A DNA stretch of 64,000 bases, taken from the NCBI RefSeq assembly GCF_900184685.1, contig NZ_FXXL01000004.1, positions 186,001-250,000 on the forward strand, written 5' to 3'. Source of the stretch: Butyricimonas sp. Marseille-P3923. GTDB taxonomy: Bacteria; Bacteroidota; Bacteroidia; Bacteroidales; Marinifilaceae. A model generated the notes under the pieces. That model was not told the origin of the DNA. It made no database searches and saw only the letters and a list, made by a program, of their open reading frames with translations. This document shows, one piece after another, positions 27,114-36,086 of the stretch (within the stretch, counting starts at the first letter, position 1; each line of letters opens with the position of its first letter). The position numbers and the translations under genes were made by a program.

Positions 27114-27869
27114 ATGAAAAAACAATATGTGATATTTATGTTACTGTTGGCTGTCGTGTTCGGGGCGTGTGACAGGAGAGAGATTGAAATATTTACTGAT
27201 AAGAATGAAATTTATTTCGAGAAGTTCTATATCGATGAAGTGTATCCCGGCTTGGCGCAGGCTGATTCTACTGTAGCTTCTTTTTTCTTTTATCCCGATG
27301 GAACCAAGGATATTGAAGCAGCCTTGACCGTATTATTATCCGGGGATACGTTGAAAGAGAATCGAGAATTTCAATTGAAAGTGGTAGAGGAGGAAACTAC
27401 GGCTAACCCGGAGGAATATACAATAGATCCGGCGTATGTTTTTCACACCAATACAGTGAACAAAGACTCTAATGATGTGCGTGATGTAATCAAGATAAAA
27501 TTTCACCGGAGTGACCGGATTGAGTCCATGCCGAACGGAGTTACTTTGGTTGTTGAAATTATACCCAACGAGTATTTGAAATTGGGACAGATTGAACGGA
27601 CTCGGGCTAAACTGATCTTGACAACAGCAACAGACAGACCAACATGGTGGAATAAAGAGGTCGTAAATAATTTGTTAGGAGTTTATTCCGATAAGAAGTA
27701 TAAATTGTTTTTGAATGAGATTGATAAAAAAGCGGAGATGAGTGAGGAGTTAATCGCCGAGCGTCCCGATAGAGCTATTCAATTGACGCTGGAATTTAAA
27801 AATTGGCTATTGAATCAAGATCCGGAGATTCTGGATGAAGATGGAGAACCCATGAAAGTTGCTTTATAA
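27114..27869 (+). CDS. DUF4843-type lipoprotein
   Basis: 251 residues: lipobox FGAC, then 'DKNEIYFEKFY' and Calx-beta-like strands as in the paralogue at 3084. Function unknown; always found with SusCD. Gaps of 19 bp on the upstream side and 18 bp on the downstream side place it inside the operon. Confidence 0.85.
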   Translation: MKKQYVIFMLLLAVVFGACDRREIEIFTDKNEIYFEKFYIDEVYPGLAQADSTVASFFFYPDGTKDIEAALTVLLSGDTLKENREFQLKVVEEETTANPEEYTIDPAYVFHTNTVNKDSNDVRDVIKIKFHRSDRIESMPNGVTLVVEIIPNEYLKLGQIERTRAKLILTTATDRPTWWNKEVVNNLLGVYSDKKYKLFLNEIDKKAEMSEELIAERPDRAIQLTLEFKNWLLNQDPEILDEDGEPMKVAL

Positions 27870-27887
27870 TTTTTAATTAGATGTCCT

Positions 27888-29474
27888 ATGAGAACCAAAT
27901 ATATATACATAACATTATTTGTTGCATTGTTTATGGCTGGATGTTTTGAAGATGAGGGAAATTACACTTATCTGCCTGAATCATCTCCAACTTTTCTTTT
28001 TAAATACCCCAATAACATGTATTGTTACGAGGGAGAAACTACAATTATGAAAGGGGAATTCCGTTTTGATACGCCGGATTCGTTGGAGAGAATGGCTGAT
28101 TTGAGTTTTGAATGGAAAGTGAATGGCGTGGTGTTATGTACGGAAAAAGATTTTAATGTTCCCACGGATGAAGCGATGGAAATGCTCGGGCTTACGGAAT
28201 TTCCGTCATCACATTTACTCGGGAGTTATAGTATAACGGAAAATTCGACAGGATTAAAGTATATGACTACCGTGTTATATAATTTTATTCCTAGATATGG
28301 TAAAGGAAATTGGATGATTCTTTCTAAAGACGGAGGTAATTCAAAACTTTCTTACCAGCGGATGACGAAAAAGAATAACGGAAATAAAGTAGATACGACT
28401 TTTGAAAATACGATAGGGATTTATCGGATGATGAATGGAGAGCCGATACCCGGGAGTCCACGGAGATTATTAGATCATCACGCTCCTGCGCTATCTGCTT
28501 ATTCCGGTGCCACGTTGATTCTTACGGATAAAGTCGCTTATGAGGTCAGTAATGAAAGCCTCAAGAAAGCAAGTGATTTGAAAGATGAGTTTCTGGATGG
28601 AACTCCGGTGAATTTTAGTATTGTTGATGCCTATTATACGAAGCAGCTGACTTTTTTGGTGGCAGAAGACGGTCGTCTTTTCCGTCGGTTATTTTCCGAT
28701 AATTATTTAGGCGGGAAGTTTTTGACGGAACCGTATGAGGTGGATGCTAAGGGATATGAGATAGATTTTATTGCTAATGGTCAGACGGCAACGTGGACTT
28801 CCCATCGTTTAGTTTATGACAGAAAGAATCATAGAGTATTGTCAATTAATCAGTGGTATACTCCTTTGGGAGCGGTTTTCCCGATAACACCTGCCGGTAC
28901 CGGACATAGCGTTCCTGTTTGGGATTTGGGTGAGGATGTAGAAGTCTTGGCTATCAGTGAAAAAGGAGAAGAATATTTAAGTCCTTATACTGCAAACTTG
29001 TTCAGGATGCTTTATAATAAAGCCGGTAAAACTTATATTGCTGATTTTGTTCTGGATAGTAATCCTCCAGCCTATTATGCCAGTGCACTGAATAATTCTT
29101 ATATGAAAGAGGTGGAATGTCCGGTACAATTGACAAAAGCGAATAAAATTTTAATAACATCTGCCAATAGTCCGGGTAATTACGGAAAGTTTATTTTTTA
29201 CACCAAGGATAATGAATTGCGCTATATTGATTGTGGAAGTAATTATCAAGAAGGTATATTTATGACTTTTGACGATAAGGTGACTGCGATACATTATGAC
29301 TTATCTTCTTCTAGGCATAAAGAAGTCGGTGTCGGATTGGCTAACGGAGATTTTATGAGAGTGGATATTCGAGATAAAAATAAACCTTTTATAATTAAAA
29401 AATCGGTGTTTAACGTAGGAGGAGAAATTGTAGATGTTTCTCAAACTTCGACACGAGAGTATAATGCAGAATAG
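27888..29474 (+). CDS. PKD-like family lipoprotein
   Basis: 528 residues with lipobox MAGC, then 'FEDEGNYTYLPESSPTF'. Same plan as the protein at 3872: PKD/Ig-like N-terminal part and a beta-propeller-like remainder ('GNWMILSKDGGNSKLSYQ'). It is the last surface-exposed product of locus 3; the ABC genes follow after 36 bp, so surface binding and the ABC modules are probably co-expressed. Confidence 0.83.
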   Translation: MRTKYIYITLFVALFMAGCFEDEGNYTYLPESSPTFLFKYPNNMYCYEGETTIMKGEFRFDTPDSLERMADLSFEWKVNGVVLCTEKDFNVPTDEAMEMLGLTEFPSSHLLGSYSITENSTGLKYMTTVLYNFIPRYGKGNWMILSKDGGNSKLSYQRMTKKNNGNKVDTTFENTIGIYRMMNGEPIPGSPRRLLDHHAPALSAYSGATLILTDKVAYEVSNESLKKASDLKDEFLDGTPVNFSIVDAYYTKQLTFLVAEDGRLFRRLFSDNYLGGKFLTEPYEVDAKGYEIDFIANGQTATWTSHRLVYDRKNHRVLSINQWYTPLGAVFPITPAGTGHSVPVWDLGEDVEVLAISEKGEEYLSPYTANLFRMLYNKAGKTYIADFVLDSNPPAYYASALNNSYMKEVECPVQLTKANKILITSANSPGNYGKFIFYTKDNELRYIDCGSNYQEGIFMTFDDKVTAIHYDLSSSRHKEVGVGLANGDFMRVDIRDKNKPFIIKKSVFNVGGEIVDVSQTSTREYNAE

Positions 29475-29510
29475 GAAACGTATTTGTATGTAAATCACTA
29501 ATTGTATCGT

Positions 29511-30446
29511 ATGGAAAATTCTATTGTAAGAGTGGAACATTTGTCCCACAGGTACTCTGTGCAGTGGGCTATCAAGGATATAAACTTTGAAATAGCTGAA
29601 AATGGGGTAGTTGGCTTGTTGGGTTCGAATGGAGCGGGGAAATCTACTACCATGAATATCATTTGCGGGGTATTGAATCAGACTGAAGGGAATGTGTTTA
29701 TAAACGGAATTAATTTGAGGGAAGATTCGGTTGAAGCCAAAAAGTATATCGGTTTTTTACCCCAACAGCCGCCGTTGTACACGGACTTGACCGTGGGAGA
29801 ATATTTAAAGCATTCGGCTTTTTTGCGGTTAATGCCTGCCGAGGAGGTACCCGGGGCTGTTGAGCGAGCTTTGGAACGTTGTGCCATTACCCATTTTCGG
29901 GATCGTTTGATAAAGAATTTATCGGGCGGTTACCAACAGCGGGTGGGGATCGCGCAAGCTATCGTGTACAATCCCAAGTTCGTGGTATTGGATGAGCCCA
30001 CGAACGGGTTAGACCCGAATCAGATCGTGGATATCCGGAATTTAATCCGGGAGATTGCGGAGGATCATGCTGTTTTGTTATCCACGCATATTCTGTCGGA
30101 GGTGCAGGCTATTTGTGACGAGATCAAGATGATAGAACACGGGCGATTGGTATTTTCCGGCAGCATGGAAGATTTTGACAATTATATCGCTCCCGAGAGT
30201 TTTGTCATCAAACTCGGACGCTCTCCCGGTAAAGTTGTCTTGTCTTCTTTGTGTGAGAATAAAGGTATCGAGGAATTGGAACCGGGATGTTTCCGGATTT
30301 ATTTTAAAGAAGATAGCGGGATCACGGAAAAATATATAGAAGCAAGTGAGGCGAATGATTGGGAATTAAGAGATTTGGTGGTAGAACGTTGTTCTTTGGA
30401 TGAAATATTCGCGCAATTGTCAGGAAAAACAAAAAATATGGAGTAA
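29511..30446 (+). CDS. ABC transporter ATPase, GldA-like, copy 1
   Basis: 311 residues from the ATG at 29511. Walker A GSNGAGKST (about 38-46), signature LSGGYQQR, Walker B VVLDEPTNGLDPNQ, and H-loop LLSTHILSE are all intact. The sequence is of the ABC-2/CcmA type that powers multi-pass permeases, including gliding-motility-like GldA. The stop at 30446 is one base from the start of its permease. A close paralogue is at 32768. Confidence 0.93.
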   Translation: MENSIVRVEHLSHRYSVQWAIKDINFEIAENGVVGLLGSNGAGKSTTMNIICGVLNQTEGNVFINGINLREDSVEAKKYIGFLPQQPPLYTDLTVGEYLKHSAFLRLMPAEEVPGAVERALERCAITHFRDRLIKNLSGGYQQRVGIAQAIVYNPKFVVLDEPTNGLDPNQIVDIRNLIREIAEDHAVLLSTHILSEVQAICDEIKMIEHGRLVFSGSMEDFDNYIAPESFVIKLGRSPGKVVLSSLCENKGIEELEPGCFRIYFKEDSGITEKYIEASEANDWELRDLVVERCSLDEIFAQLSGKTKNME

Positions 30447-30447
30447 G

Positions 30448-32760
30448 ATGAAATGGAATAATAATATAAAGACTGCTATTCGCGTAGCGAAGATCGAGTT
30501 GAATTCGATGTTCTATTCCCCGGTGGCTTGGCTTGTTTTAGTGATATTCGGTTTTCAGATCGGGATGGCTTTTGCCCGGGTGTTTGGCGAGCAAATCCGA
30601 TATCAGGATATGGGATATGATTTGTGGCAGGTTACTTCTGCCGTGTTCGTGGGGATGAAGGGTATATTACCTCCTATTCAAAGATATATTTATTTGTATA
30701 TCCCGTTAATTACCATGGGATTGATGAGTCGGGAATACCAGAGTGGGTCGATCAAACTTTTGTATTCTTCCCCGGTAAAGAATGCTTCCATTATCATGGG
30801 GAAATTTTTATCGATGATGATATACGGTTTGGCATTAATGGCAGTGTTGGGTGTATTTGTGTTGTTTGCCGCGATTACCGTCGTGAACTTTGATTACCCG
30901 ATGATACTTACCGGAATGCTGGGGTTGTATTTATTGATACTGGCTTATTCCGCGATAGGATTGTTTATGTCGTCAATTACCAAATATCAGGTGGTTGCGG
31001 CTATCGGAACATTAGCGATACTTGCAATTTTGAATTTTATAGGCGGTGTCGGACAGGAGTATGATTTCGTGCGTAATATCACGTATTGGTTATCTATCAC
31101 CGGGCGTTCGGATTCATTTATCGAGGGGTTGATGGCAAGTGACGACGTGCTTTATTTCTTGATTGTCATCGGTTTCTTTCTCTCGTTGTCCATACTGAAA
31201 TTGAACACGGAAAAGAGTATTATGTCTTTCAAGACAAAGGTGATGAAATACAGCGCTATTGTTGTGATGGCAATAGCCTTGGGGTACGTTTCCTCGCTTT
31301 CTTCGATGAAGTATTATTATGATGCGACGTACACGAAGTCAAACACGCTTTCCAAGGAAAGTCAGGACGTGCTTAAAAATTTGGAAGGAGATTTGACGAT
31401 TACGACTTATGTCAATTTGTTGGACGAGAGTTTTTATTACGGTTTACCCCGTAACAGGAATAAGGATTTTGAACGGTTTGAAAAGTATTTCCGATTTAAG
31501 CCGGATATAAAAATGAAATACGTCTATTACTATGATAAGGCTAATAACCCGAGTCTGGAATGGAGGTACCCGAATAAGACGGACGACGAACGGGTTGATC
31601 TGTTATGCAAAGCGAACCGTTTGGATATAAAGATGTTTATGACGCCGGATGAGCTCAAGGAAGTGATTGACTTAAAACCGGAATTGAACAGGTTTCTCCG
31701 CATCGTGGAGCGGGAGAACGGGCAAAAGGCTTATTTAAGAATGTTCAATGATAATAATAAACATCCGGATGAGGCGGAGATTTCGGCTGCTTTGAAACGT
31801 TTTATTTCACCTTCACCGATGGTTGCTTTCTCCACGGGGTACGGTTCGCGGGAAATGGATAATTACGGGGGAAGAGGATTTTACCTGTTTGCCAAGGATA
31901 AGTGGTTCCGTCAATCGTTGTTGAACAATGGTTTCGACACGAAAACAATAGATTTGGATAAAGATGAAATTGACGATTCGATCCAAGTGTTGGTTATATC
32001 CGACCTGCGGGAACCATTGTCTGACGTGGCAATGAATAACGTTCAGAAATATATTGATAGAGGCGGGAATTTGTTTATTTTAGGTGAATATAACCGGGAA
32101 GTGAATATGAATAAACTGGTTGCGTCTTTAGGTGTTAAATTTGAAGAAGGCGTGGTGGTGAATAAAAATGAATACACTTCTCCGACGGTACTTGTCGGTT
32201 TCTTTACCCCGGAAGCGGCGAAGAAATATCCGACATACGAGAAATTGCAGAAATATGATTACGTGGTAGCCTTACCTACGGCACAAGCGATTGATTATTC
32301 CGGCGTTAAAGATTTTGAGGTGACTCCGGTATTGGTTTCAGATCAGGATGCTTGGATCGAGAAAGAAACAACGGATTTTGTTGACGGGGAGTTTGGGTAT
32401 AACCCGGAAGCGGGAGAGAAAAAAGGAGTACATGCCGTGTTGGTCACGTTAAGCCGAAAGGTCGGTGATAAAGAACAGCGGATCGTGATTTCAGGGGATG
32501 CCGACGTGGTGGCTAACGAAGCGTTGACCTCTCAGTTCACGGGAATCAGTGCATCCAATTACAGTATTATCAATGGTTCATTTCGTTGGTTGTCGAATGA
32601 ACAATTCCCTGTTGACACGAGAAGAGCGGATTATATAGATACCAGCCTGCGTCTTCCGAAAGGATGCCGTTCGTGGGTAAATTGGGGTAGCATGTGTGTT
32701 TTCCCTTTGCTTATCTGTATGTTAGGAATCGTGGTAATATTTCGTAGGAAACGGAAATAA
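30448..32760 (+). CDS. ABC permease with fused GldG-like auxiliary domain, copy 1
   Basis: 770 residues from the ATG at 30448. Residues 1-260 form an ABC-2 membrane domain with six helices ('KIELNSMFYSPVAWLVLVIF', 'TMGLMSREYQSGSIKLLYSS'). A GldG/ABC_transp_aux-type extracytoplasmic domain follows (about 285-735, 'YYDATYTKSNTLSKESQDVL', 'VLVISDLREPLSD', 'GGNLFILGEYNREVN'), and a final membrane helix ends in RRKRK. It looks like GldF and GldG in one chain. Partner ATPase is immediately upstream. Substrate unknown; this class can also act as a mechanochemical complex rather than a pump. Confidence 0.88.
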   Translation: MKWNNNIKTAIRVAKIELNSMFYSPVAWLVLVIFGFQIGMAFARVFGEQIRYQDMGYDLWQVTSAVFVGMKGILPPIQRYIYLYIPLITMGLMSREYQSGSIKLLYSSPVKNASIIMGKFLSMMIYGLALMAVLGVFVLFAAITVVNFDYPMILTGMLGLYLLILAYSAIGLFMSSITKYQVVAAIGTLAILAILNFIGGVGQEYDFVRNITYWLSITGRSDSFIEGLMASDDVLYFLIVIGFFLSLSILKLNTEKSIMSFKTKVMKYSAIVVMAIALGYVSSLSSMKYYYDATYTKSNTLSKESQDVLKNLEGDLTITTYVNLLDESFYYGLPRNRNKDFERFEKYFRFKPDIKMKYVYYYDKANNPSLEWRYPNKTDDERVDLLCKANRLDIKMFMTPDELKEVIDLKPELNRFLRIVERENGQKAYLRMFNDNNKHPDEAEISAALKRFISPSPMVAFSTGYGSREMDNYGGRGFYLFAKDKWFRQSLLNNGFDTKTIDLDKDEIDDSIQVLVISDLREPLSDVAMNNVQKYIDRGGNLFILGEYNREVNMNKLVASLGVKFEEGVVVNKNEYTSPTVLVGFFTPEAAKKYPTYEKLQKYDYVVALPTAQAIDYSGVKDFEVTPVLVSDQDAWIEKETTDFVDGEFGYNPEAGEKKGVHAVLVTLSRKVGDKEQRIVISGDADVVANEALTSQFTGISASNYSIINGSFRWLSNEQFPVDTRRADYIDTSLRLPKGCRSWVNWGSMCVFPLLICMLGIVVIFRRKRK

Positions 32761-32767
32761 ATAAGTT

Positions 32768-33700
32768 ATGGCAAATAAAATAGTTGAAGTGAAAGGTCTT
32801 TCACACCGTTATAGTGTGGATTGGGCTATCAGAGATATAAATTTCGAGATTGAAACGAAAGGAGTGTTTGGCTTGTTGGGCTCCAATGGAGCCGGTAAGT
32901 CCACGACCATGAATATCATATGCAATGTATTGACTCAGACGGAAGGAGATGTTTTTATCAACGGGGTAAATCTTCGGAAAGATCCGATTCAGGCGAAGAA
33001 GTTTATCGGGTTCTTACCCCAGAAAGCCCCTTTGCACATGGATATGACCGTTGATGAATACTTGTACCATTGTGCTGATATTCGTTTGATGCCGAAAACG
33101 GATATTCCGGCTGCAGTGGAACGGGCTAAAGAAAAATGTGGCATCACTCATTTCAGCAAAAGGGTGATTGGTAATCTTTCCGGGGGATACCAGCAACGCG
33201 TGGGGATAGCGCAAGCTATTATCCATGATCCGATGTTCGTGATTCTGGATGAACCCACGAACGGGTTGGATCCGAACCAGATCATGGAAATTCGCCATTT
33301 GATTCGGGGAATAGCGGAAGAACGGGCTGTATTGATTTCGACACATATACTTCCGGAAGTACAGGCAACATGTGATTATATCATGATGATTGAACATGGA
33401 AATACGGTATTTAAAGGAACGATAGAAGATTTTAATAACTACATGGAACCCAGTGTGCTATTGGTGATTATGCACAATGCCCCCAAAGAAGATGCCGATT
33501 TTTTAAGTATAGAAGGCATGGAGCGGGTGGAGCGATTGACACGAACCCGTATCCGTTTACACTTCACGGATGGGGATACCGCTATTGTCGGGAGAGTTGT
33601 AAATAAAGCGATTAGCAATAACTGGCATCTGCGAGAGATATCTTTGGAAAAAGAGTCTTTGGATAAAGTATTCGCTAAATTATCTGGAAAATCATTCTAA
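32768..33700 (+). CDS. ABC transporter ATPase, GldA-like, copy 2
   Basis: 310 residues, strongly similar to copy 1 along its length ('VKGLSHRYSVDWAIRDINFE', 'GLLGSNGAGKSTTMNIICNV', 'NLSGGYQQRVGIAQAI', 'ILDEPTNGLDPNQIMEIRH'). All nucleotide-binding motifs are intact. The C-terminal 80 residues diverge most, where the permease-specific contacts usually lie, so the two ATPases are probably not interchangeable (inference). Seven bp from the upstream permease. Confidence 0.93.
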   Translation: MANKIVEVKGLSHRYSVDWAIRDINFEIETKGVFGLLGSNGAGKSTTMNIICNVLTQTEGDVFINGVNLRKDPIQAKKFIGFLPQKAPLHMDMTVDEYLYHCADIRLMPKTDIPAAVERAKEKCGITHFSKRVIGNLSGGYQQRVGIAQAIIHDPMFVILDEPTNGLDPNQIMEIRHLIRGIAEERAVLISTHILPEVQATCDYIMMIEHGNTVFKGTIEDFNNYMEPSVLLVIMHNAPKEDADFLSIEGMERVERLTRTRIRLHFTDGDTAIVGRVVNKAISNNWHLREISLEKESLDKVFAKLSGKSF

Positions 33701-33714
33701 AAGAATTTATATTG

Positions 33715-36015
33715 ATGAGGACAATAACAAGAATAATGAAGACAGAACTGAGAGTTCTGTTCTTTTCCCCGATAGCTTGGATGGTACTGATTGTTTTTGC
33801 TTTTCAAGCAGGATTGGCTTATTGTGATGAATATGCTAATCAGTTGCGTGATCTGGCGATGGGATACAGACCTTATTATTTGACGAGGTCTTTATTGGCA
33901 GGGTATGGTGGGGTATTTACACAAATGTTGAATTATCTCTACTTGTATATCCCACTTTTAACGATGGGATTAATGAGCCGGGAGTTGAGCAGCGGTTCTA
34001 TCAAACTGCTTTATTCATCTCCGGTTTCAAACTTGCAGATTGTATTGGGAAAATATCTCTCGATTGTAGTTTACGGTTTGATTTTGGTATGTATATTGTT
34101 GATTCCCTTGTTCTTCACGGTATTCACGATAAAGGACCCGGATATTCCGTTAATGTTCACGGCTTTGTTAGGTGTGTTTCTTACGGTATGCGCTTATGGG
34201 GCTATCGGTTTATTTATGTCCACGATCACGAAATACCAAGTTGTAGCGGCAATCGGGACTTTGGCGGTACTAGCCGTGTTGAATTTTATCGGCGGTGTTG
34301 GGCAAAATATTGACTTCGTGCGGGATTTGACTTATTGGTTGTCCATTTCCGGTCGCTCGAAGATATTTTTGGAAGGTATGATTTGTAGCCGGGATATTTT
34401 TTATTTCGTGTTGGTTATTTTCATGTTTTTGGCATTCACGTTCATTAAATTGCAAGGGGAACGGTTGAAGAGGACCGTGTGGCGGACGTCCGGTAGTTAC
34501 TTGTTTGTTTTCGCTATGGTGTTATTGGCAGGATATGGTTCTTCACGTCCTCAAATGATGGTTTATTACGATGCAACGGCGACGAAATTGAATACCCTTA
34601 CAGAGAATAGTCAGGAGATAGTGAAACAACTGGACGGGGGGCTGACCTTGACGACATACGTGAATTTATTGGATGATACTTGGTACAACGGTGCTCCGGA
34701 TTCTAAAAATTACGATATGGAGCGTTTCGAGAACTACGTGCGCTTCAAACCCGAGATGAAAATCAATTACGTGTATTATTACGGGAAAGGTACAAACCAG
34801 CACTATGACAAGGTGTACAAAGATTTGTCCGTGGAAGAACGAATGAAAAAAGTATGCGAGGGATACGATTATAACCCGGAAATGTTCATTTCTGCGGAGG
34901 AGGTGCAGAAAATGGATGATATCTCGGAAGAAAACGGACGTTTTGTTCGGGTTTTCAAACGGGATAACGGTCAAAAAGCATTTTTGCGTATCTATAATGA
35001 TATGTATGTCCATCCCTTCGAGAGTGAGATCACGGCGGCATTAAAAACGTTGGTCGGCAAATCACCTCTGGTAGCGTTTGTCAAGGGACATGGGGAACGT
35101 GAATGTAATGATTACGGGGATCGGGGATATGCCGCTTTTGCCAAGAATCCGACGTTCCGGAGTGCACTGATCAATCAAGGTTATCAAGTTCGGGAATTGA
35201 TGCTTGGGGAGCCCGTTCCGGATAACGTGGATGTATTGGTTCTTGCCGATATGAAATCAGCTTTTACCCCGGAAGAACAAGCGAATTATGATGCTTATGT
35301 GGAGCGGGGTGGTAATTTGATTGTGTTAGGGGAACCGAAACGCCAGACATTCATGAATCCCGTGGTGGAGAAGTTGGGATTGCGTTTTTCTGATGGAATT
35401 CTGGTAGCTCCGTCCAAAGAATATTTAGATGATATTATTGCCGTGAATGTCATGGAGGGAGCGTTAAAAGCTTCGCCCTATTTTATGGATATGATAAGAC
35501 GGGGATATACCGTAATAACCCCTTCGGCGTGTGCCGTTCAAGTGGTGGATGGGAACAAAGGTTTTGAAATTTCGGAAGTGTTGGCAACTTCTCCCCGGGG
35601 CTCTTGGCTTGAGTATGAAACAACGGATTTTGTGAATGAAACTTCCAAATTGAATCCGGAAAAAGGAGAAGTCGAGCAATCCAATTCGGTCATGCTATAT
35701 TTGACACGGGATATACCGGATAAACCGCAGCAACGGATATTCGTGCTCGGTGATGCCGATTGCTTGTCCACGAAAGAATTATCAACCCAACGGGCTGGAT
35801 TGAACGGTGCGAATTTTAGCATGATCACGGAAATGTTCCGCAGCCTCTCTTATGGGGAATATCCGATAGAAACTGCTCGGGTGCGTCCACCGGATGATAA
35901 TGTCAACATCCCGCAGGATTCAATGTTCTGGCTTCAGCTATTTTTTATTTGGTTGATTCCGCTTTCCATTCTGGCGTGGTGCATCATGTTCTTGATCGGG
36001 AGAAAGAGAAAATAA
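33715..36015 (+). CDS. ABC permease with fused GldG-like auxiliary domain, copy 2
   Basis: 766 residues from the ATG at 33715 (a TTG one codon earlier is less likely). Same plan as copy 1: ABC-2 helices to about 260 ('RVLFFSPIAWMVLIVFAFQA', 'TMGLMSRELSSGSIKLLYSS'), GldG-like domain ('YYDATATKLNTLTENSQEIV', 'VLVLADMKSAFTPEEQ', 'RGGNLIVLGEPKRQTF'), and a last helix before 'GRKRK'. The ATPase-permease pair is a tandem duplication. It closes the operon; a strong terminator follows 6 bp later. Confidence 0.88.
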   Translation: MRTITRIMKTELRVLFFSPIAWMVLIVFAFQAGLAYCDEYANQLRDLAMGYRPYYLTRSLLAGYGGVFTQMLNYLYLYIPLLTMGLMSRELSSGSIKLLYSSPVSNLQIVLGKYLSIVVYGLILVCILLIPLFFTVFTIKDPDIPLMFTALLGVFLTVCAYGAIGLFMSTITKYQVVAAIGTLAVLAVLNFIGGVGQNIDFVRDLTYWLSISGRSKIFLEGMICSRDIFYFVLVIFMFLAFTFIKLQGERLKRTVWRTSGSYLFVFAMVLLAGYGSSRPQMMVYYDATATKLNTLTENSQEIVKQLDGGLTLTTYVNLLDDTWYNGAPDSKNYDMERFENYVRFKPEMKINYVYYYGKGTNQHYDKVYKDLSVEERMKKVCEGYDYNPEMFISAEEVQKMDDISEENGRFVRVFKRDNGQKAFLRIYNDMYVHPFESEITAALKTLVGKSPLVAFVKGHGERECNDYGDRGYAAFAKNPTFRSALINQGYQVRELMLGEPVPDNVDVLVLADMKSAFTPEEQANYDAYVERGGNLIVLGEPKRQTFMNPVVEKLGLRFSDGILVAPSKEYLDDIIAVNVMEGALKASPYFMDMIRRGYTVITPSACAVQVVDGNKGFEISEVLATSPRGSWLEYETTDFVNETSKLNPEKGEVEQSNSVMLYLTRDIPDKPQQRIFVLGDADCLSTKELSTQRAGLNGANFSMITEMFRSLSYGEYPIETARVRPPDDNVNIPQDSMFWLQLFFIWLIPLSILAWCIMFLIGRKRK

Positions 36016-36020
36016 TTTTA

Positions 36021-36057
36021 AATCCCATTACTTGCAATTGAAGTAATGGGATTTTTT
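36021..36057. terminator. Bidirectional terminator between convergent genes
   Basis: AATCCCATTACTT (36021-36033) pairs with AAGTAATGGGATT (36041-36053), with T-runs on both sides. It serves the locus 3 operon and the convergent gene at 36087-37379. Confidence 0.88.
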
Positions 36058-36086
36058 AATTATCATGTGTTTAATGCGTGGAGTTA

